Shown piece by piece: positions 48,577 to 52,126 of a stretch of DNA of 52,126 nucleotides. The notes under the pieces are model-generated. The model was not told the DNA's origin. It searched no databases and saw only the letters and a program-made list of their open reading frames with translations. The stretch is taken from positions 1 to 52,126 of the forward strand of contig DFCS01000018.1 of the NCBI GenBank assembly GCA_002367105.1. Direction: 5' to 3'. A program made the translations under genes and the position numbers. How positions within the stretch are numbered: position 1 is the first letter of the stretch; the number at the start of each line of letters is the position of its first letter. Origin of the DNA: Hungatella sp. UBA3048 (GTDB taxonomy: Bacteria > Bacillota > Clostridia > Lachnospirales > Lachnospiraceae).

Positions 48577-49362
48577 TTACAGCGTGGGCGTTGTAGCAGA
48601 TACTGGATTCTGTCCCATGCCGCGAAGAACGGAAAGTCCCACATCCCTTGCAGCCAGCACAGACTGTCTGACAGCTCCTGAATCGCCTGAAAATGTCACA
48701 ATAATCTCATTGGAAAAACATGTGCCTGATGCAGGGCTTGCATATGTAACAATATCAACATTTGCTGTTTTCATAGCCATATCTGCCATTAAAAGCCCAA
48801 CTGCTGCCGGTGCTCCTACCGTAATTCCAAACGCTTTTCCAATAGGAGCCTGGAACGCCTTGTTGAGCGCATAACTTGCACGGGCAGTATAATGAAGCTC
48901 AATATGCCCTGCATCGCAGCCATACACATTTCCAAAGTTTCTATCAAGAGCTGACAGCATAATTTCTACGGCACGTCTTGCATCAGATACATCTTCTGCT
49001 GCAAAAATAATCGTACTTCCATGTCCTGCCCCGCCTTTTGTATCACGGCAGAATTCTACGCTTACTACTTCAGTGTTTGTAGCTTTTACTGCCTCATCGG
49101 CTGACATCACATGAGGTGCTCCACCTGTTCTGGAACTCACGATACCGATCGAACGGTACTTGGAATCCAGCTTCATATTTTCATGGAGATGATAATCCAG
49201 ATTTGCAATTACCAATCCAACGGTGTCTCCGATCCCGGCTCCTACAAACTCGGTAAGATTGCACTGAGATGAAGTACCTGTCTCCACTTTAACTGCTGTC
49301 TGATCTTTATTCTCAGAACCAGCAACAGAACTCAAAATCTTATCTAATAAATCCTTATCCAT
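48577..49362 (-). CDS. pduB: Trimeric tandem-BMC shell protein PduB
   Basis: 261-residue BMC-T with two BMC repeats (about 50-155 and 165-255). The pattern EFVGAGIGDTVGLVIANLD, YRSIGIVSSRTG, HIELHYTARASYALNKAF is typical of PduB. The N-terminal DKDLLDKILSSVAG forms a helix that in PduB binds cargo. It forms the pore face of the shell. The gene is the second of the operon, 18 bases after the first BMC-H. Confidence 0.9.
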   Translation of the reverse strand: MDKDLLDKILSSVAGSENKDQTAVKVETGTSSQCNLTEFVGAGIGDTVGLVIANLDYHLHENMKLDSKYRSIGIVSSRTGGAPHVMSADEAVKATNTEVVSVEFCRDTKGGAGHGSTIIFAAEDVSDARRAVEIMLSALDRNFGNVYGCDAGHIELHYTARASYALNKAFQAPIGKAFGITVGAPAAVGLLMADMAMKTANVDIVTYASPASGTCFSNEIIVTFSGDSGAVRQSVLAARDVGLSVLRGMGQNPVSATTPTL

Positions 49363-49380
49363 GATCTACCCTCTCCTGAA

Positions 49381-49665
49381 TTATTTTTCCTGAAATTTTG
49401 GTAACATTTTCTCCACATCTGTATGCGGTCTTGGAATTACGTGAACAGATACAACCTCACCCACACGCTTTGCAGAAGCTACACCTGCATCAGTGGCTGC
49501 CTTCACTGCACCGACATCACCACGTACCATTACTGTTACTAAACCAGAGCCGATTTTTTCATAGCCGATTAATGCTACGTTTGCGGCCTTTACCATTGCA
49601 TCTGCTGCCTCAATTGATGCAACCAATCCTTTTGTTTCGATCAAACCTAATGCTTCCTGTCCCAT
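49381..49665 (-). CDS. BMC-H shell protein (PduA/PduJ type)
   Basis: 94-residue hexameric shell protein, first gene of the compartment operon. EALGLIETKGLVASIEAADA, GSGLVTVMVRGDVGAVKAA and VHVIPRP are conserved. The pore loop GSG near residue 39 is as in PduA. GGAGG precedes ATG 49665. High abundance expected. Confidence 0.93.
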   Translation of the reverse strand: MGQEALGLIETKGLVASIEAADAMVKAANVALIGYEKIGSGLVTVMVRGDVGAVKAATDAGVASAKRVGEVVSVHVIPRPHTDVEKMLPKFQEK

Positions 49666-49919
49666 TTTGTTACCTCCAGATTTTTATTTTTATTTATGTA
49701 ATCATGGCAAATAGCATGTTACATTTCCACAAACAAAAGTGTTATTTTTCTGTTTTCGTTATAAATTTTATCACATACATTTGCGTTCCCTTAGGATTTC
49801 AGGAGGTACTTCTAGTATTTTTCCTATATATTATCTGGTATTTTTTCCACCTCTTTTTTTTGAAATCCGCTATTTAAGGGGATTTCAAGGTGGGAAAAAT
49901 ACCACTTTGTAAAAGTGAA
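49666..49919. promoter_or_regulatory. Divergent regulatory region of the microcompartment locus
   Basis: About 255 bases between the shell operon (minus) and the kinase (plus). It holds a large palindrome (49837-49903) and an additional half-site-like AGTATTTTTCC at 49814-49824, 23 bases from the palindrome arm. A TATAAC or TAAAAT in the minus orientation near 49765-49780 could be the shell -10, without a good -35. Confidence 0.55.
49837..49903. promoter_or_regulatory. Composite palindrome, likely response-regulator operator
   Basis: Outer arms 49837-49851 and 49889-49903 (GGTATTTTTTCCACC against GGTGGGAAAAATACC) match at 14 of 15 positions; inner arms TTGAAATCC (49860-49868) and GGATTTCAA (49880-49888) match perfectly. 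It lies 17 bases upstream of the kinase -35 box. Confidence 0.65.
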
Positions 49920-49948
49920 TTGAAAAGGCCAATCAACTATGGTATGAT
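49920..49948 (+). promoter_or_regulatory. Promoter of the PocR kinase operon
   Basis: TTGAAA (49920-49925), 17-base spacer, TATGAT (49943-49948) preceded by TGG. Confidence 0.65.
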
Positions 49949-49983
49949 TTTTATATATCTAAAATGAGGAGTTGAGTTTTTCT

Positions 49984-51204
49984 ATGAATCCAGAATTTGA
50001 TCTTTTGCTCGAAAACTTAATTGACTTCGATGAATTCAGCATAATTCAATCTGAGCTGTCAAGCATCGTAAACTTTTCTATAGTAACCGTTAATACCGAT
50101 GGGAAACCTTTTTCTTCTCTTAGTAATTTTTCTACTTTTTGCCAGTTAATCCGTTCTTCTGATGCAGGCCGCCAAGCCTGTGTATCATGTGACTACTACG
50201 CATTAAAACACTCCCTTGAGTTAGGACATTCTATTGTATACGATTGCCACTGTGGTTTAAAGGACTGTGCAGCTCCTATTATTGTTAACGATGTTCTTTT
50301 AGGTGGCGTTTTAGGCGGACAGGTTTTGATTCAAGAACAAGACAGGGCATTAATTGATACAGAAAAGTTAGCAAATCAATTTCATCTATGCAAAGAGGAT
50401 TTAGACCGGACAGTAGCAGAAATTCCTGTTGTTGCAGAAGACTATATACAAACGTGTCTCAGGTTTTACAGCTTTTTTGCTAAATATATCGCAGAAAAAA
50501 GCTATAAGACTATCATCCAACAGCAACTCAATCATGAAACAATAGAGCGAATCCGCCAGCAACAGATTGCTTCCGCTCAGACCTTAAAAAGGATTCAGGC
50601 ACAGATGAATCCTCATTTTCTATTTAATGCCTTAAACTCCATAGCACGTACAGCACTTCTGGATGGATCTGAGGAGACAGAACAGCTGATTTACGATTTA
50701 TCAAATTATCTGCGTTATACAATCAAAAATACTTCTGATACTCCAACCATTGAGGAAGAGCTTAACAATTTGAATCATTACCTGAATATACAAAAGGCTC
50801 GTTTTGGGGATAAGATTACCTGCCATATTAATGTAGATGACAGCATCAGAAACTGCCGTATTCCCAGCATGACCCTTCAGCCGTTGGTTGAAAATTCTTT
50901 CATCCATGGTTTAAAAGACTGTATGACGAATGGAATAATAAGAATTGATATTTCAAAGACTAACAAAAATCATAAAAATGATATCTTAATTCAAATTTTT
51001 GATAATGGATGCGGTATTTCAGAGGATATAATTGAATTGCTGCAAACAGAGGAAAACATTGATAACCCTGCCTCTGGATTAGGATTAATGAATACACAAA
51101 CCCGTATAAAAAAATTGTACGGTCCGGAATACGGAATAACCATTGACAGCAAAATGTACACATATACTAAAATAGATATTCTTCTCCCAGTCACTTACCG
51201 TTAG
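49984..51204 (+). CDS. PocR-domain sensor histidine kinase
   Basis: 406-residue cytosolic kinase without membrane helices. Residues about 15-165 match the PocR sensory domain, with Cys clusters (CVSCDYY, YDCHCGLKDC) that may bind a metal or sense redox or diol. A coiled helix follows, then the His_kinase motif AQMNPHFLFNALNSI (phospho-His), N-box LVENSFIHGL and G-box DNGCGIS. PocR domains are found with 1,2-propanediol genes. ATG 49984 is used; a TTG at 49972 abuts the GAGGAG ribosome site. Twenty bases upstream of the response regulator. Confidence 0.85.
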   Translation: MNPEFDLLLENLIDFDEFSIIQSELSSIVNFSIVTVNTDGKPFSSLSNFSTFCQLIRSSDAGRQACVSCDYYALKHSLELGHSIVYDCHCGLKDCAAPIIVNDVLLGGVLGGQVLIQEQDRALIDTEKLANQFHLCKEDLDRTVAEIPVVAEDYIQTCLRFYSFFAKYIAEKSYKTIIQQQLNHETIERIRQQQIASAQTLKRIQAQMNPHFLFNALNSIARTALLDGSEETEQLIYDLSNYLRYTIKNTSDTPTIEEELNNLNHYLNIQKARFGDKITCHINVDDSIRNCRIPSMTLQPLVENSFIHGLKDCMTNGIIRIDISKTNKNHKNDILIQIFDNGCGISEDIIELLQTEENIDNPASGLGLMNTQTRIKKLYGPEYGITIDSKMYTYTKIDILLPVTYR

Positions 51205-51224
51205 CACTAAAGGAGGTGGGTTGT

Positions 51225-51971
51225 ATGTATAAACTATTAATATGCGAAGATGAATCATTGGAAAGAAAGGCGCTGAATCTAATTATTCAGCGCCATTATC
51301 TCAACATTCATTTAGTTGGATATGCAACCACCGGTTTTGAAGCGATTAAGTTAGCTCATCAGCATTTACCAGATATTATTCTGATGGACATTGACATGCC
51401 TCAATGCAATGGATTAGATGCACAAAAAGAAATTTGTCGTTTTCTGCCTAATGTAAATACAGTCATTATAACTGCTTACAATGACTTTACCTATGCACAG
51501 CAGGCGATAAAATGCGGTGTTAATGACTTTTTGCTAAAACCAATTGCTCCAAATGATCTGTATAACTGCCTGGACAAAATATTAGGATCTATGAAAAAAA
51601 AAGATACTTCTCCTACTGTTCCGTCTGAATATACAGATTATATTCAAAAAATACTTAATTATATTGATTACCACTTTTTAGATGATTTGAATTTAAGTGA
51701 CCTGGCTTCTGAATTTAATTTAAATGAGAAGTACCTCAGCAGATATTTTAAACAAAAAACGGGAACTTCTTTTACGGAATATATAATAAAACTGAAAATA
51801 GAACGGTCAAAAAATATGCTAAAATACTCTGATGCTCCCATTTACGAAATTGCAGCGGACCTTAATTTTAATGATGCTTCCTACTTTACAAAAGTTTTTC
51901 AGAAACAGGAAGGTATTTCTCCCTCCCAATATAGAAAAAATGCTGGTAACTCCCGGCCTTCCATATTGTAA
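51225..51971 (+). CDS. AraC-type response regulator
   Basis: 248-residue response regulator with receiver domain (1-120) and AraC-type double HTH (about 145-245). The phospho-acceptor Asp lies in IILMDIDMP, the conserved Lys in FLLKPI. The C-terminal family pattern is LSDLASEFNLNEKYLSRYFKQ and FNDASYFTKVFQK. It is phosphorylated by the PocR kinase and probably activates the divergent shell operon at the palindrome. Start ATG 51225 behind AAAGGAGGTG, seven bases upstream; an earlier ATG-less extension is ignored. Confidence 0.9.
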   Translation: MYKLLICEDESLERKALNLIIQRHYLNIHLVGYATTGFEAIKLAHQHLPDIILMDIDMPQCNGLDAQKEICRFLPNVNTVIITAYNDFTYAQQAIKCGVNDFLLKPIAPNDLYNCLDKILGSMKKKDTSPTVPSEYTDYIQKILNYIDYHFLDDLNLSDLASEFNLNEKYLSRYFKQKTGTSFTEYIIKLKIERSKNMLKYSDAPIYEIAADLNFNDASYFTKVFQKQEGISPSQYRKNAGNSRPSIL

Positions 51972-51993
51972 ATAACGAACTACCCATAAATCC

Positions 51994-52030
51994 AAAAAGG
52001 TTCTTGAAGCAAAGCTTCAAGAACCTTTTT
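51994..52030 (+). terminator. Terminator of the two-component operon
   Basis: A perfect 17-bp stem (51994-52010 with 52014-52030) with an AAA loop and T-run. The last 96 bases of the window hold nothing recognised. Confidence 0.9.
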
Positions 52031-52126
52031 GATTATAATTTGATCTACATCATTTACGACTATCTTTTAAAGCACTTCAGTTATTTATCTTTGCAGCTGT
52101 CAATGGATAGTGTCAAGATTTTTTCG

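Noticed and set aside
49666..49919. Cobalamin riboswitch or B12-dependent system upstream of the shell operon
   Set aside because: The dehydratase is a glycyl radical enzyme; no B12-box-like sequence and no B12 genes in the window.
1..52126. rRNA, tRNA, CRISPR array, intact insertion sequence or prophage
   Set aside because: I looked for these by eye on both strands and found no convincing candidate; a covariance-model scan would be more sensitive.

Overview
The window looks like chromosome of a low-GC, Gram-positive anaerobe of the Clostridia, most likely Lachnospiraceae. Supporting signs are strong AGGAGG-type ribosome binding sites, AT-rich intergenic DNA, a mannose-class PTS with a LevR-type regulator, an oxygen-sensitive glycyl radical enzyme and a Firmicutes-style PHO box. 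The family assignment is inferred from gene content, not from a marker gene. I saw no rRNA, tRNA, CRISPR array or intact transposon.

Layout. (1) 1-7.8 kb, housekeeping and accessory genes: a DbpA-type RNA helicase, an RsmH-like methyltransferase, a small XRE regulator/membrane protein pair with a palindromic operator, a GH3 remnant, a YgiD-type dioxygenase, an alkyltransferase-like protein, a ClC chloride transporter and a VOC protein. (2) 7.9-17.0 kb, a minus-strand sugar-acid catabolic cluster: DUF1537 kinase, cytosolic BNR 'sialidase', iron alcohol dehydrogenase, DapA-family aldolase, PdxA-family dehydrogenase and SLC13 permease. A PrpR_N regulator diverges from it, and GTTTCA-N3-TGAAAC-like sites lie in the shared promoter region. 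(3) 17.2-19.2 kb, a glyoxalase-like protein, a DUF2200 protein, a VOC remnant and an endonuclease IV-like TIM barrel. (4) 19.6-24.7 kb, a phosphate uptake operon pstB2-pstS-pstC-pstA-pstB1-phoU behind a three-repeat PHO box. Its two PstB ATPases carry complementary defects, so a heterodimer would have one canonical and one degenerate ATP site.

(5) 25.1-36.6 kb, a mannose-class PTS locus with a LevR-like regulator, EIIA, EIIB, EIIC and EIID. It also encodes two redox enzymes, an aldo/keto reductase-type and a zinc type, a class II aldolase, a TIM-barrel isomerase and a MtlD-like dehydrogenase. It carries scars: a truncated PrpR/PAS regulator joined to a zinc dehydrogenase tail, and a relic of a MtlD-like C-terminus. 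(6) 37.0-37.8 kb, a lone SDR dehydrogenase. (7) 38.3-52.0 kb, a glycyl-radical-enzyme bacterial microcompartment. It has BMC-H, PduB, a Cys-tailed BMC-H, PduL, EutJ, a flavoprotein, CoA-acylating aldehyde dehydrogenase, BMC-P, PduQ, a glycerol-facilitator-type channel, B12-independent diol dehydratase with its activase, and a GrpU-like shell protein. A PocR-domain histidine kinase and an AraC-type response regulator diverge from it across a large palindrome.

How it works together. The microcompartment set fits entry of 1,2-propanediol or glycerol through the channel, radical dehydration to an aldehyde, and dismutation to acyl-CoA (aldehyde dehydrogenase) and alcohol (PduQ), with PduL converting acyl-CoA to acyl-phosphate. 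The sugar-acid cluster can be read as kinase plus PdxA making a triose phosphate, with the aldolase and alcohol dehydrogenase as a second branch; its substrate is not evident. The PTS locus phosphorylates an unknown sugar or polyol that is oxidised or isomerised and split by the aldolase. Two large regulators with AAA+ domains in this window lack a recognisable GAFTGA motif, and a third is cut off before its AAA+ domain. No convincing -24/-12 promoter was seen, so sigma-54 control looks lost or absent.
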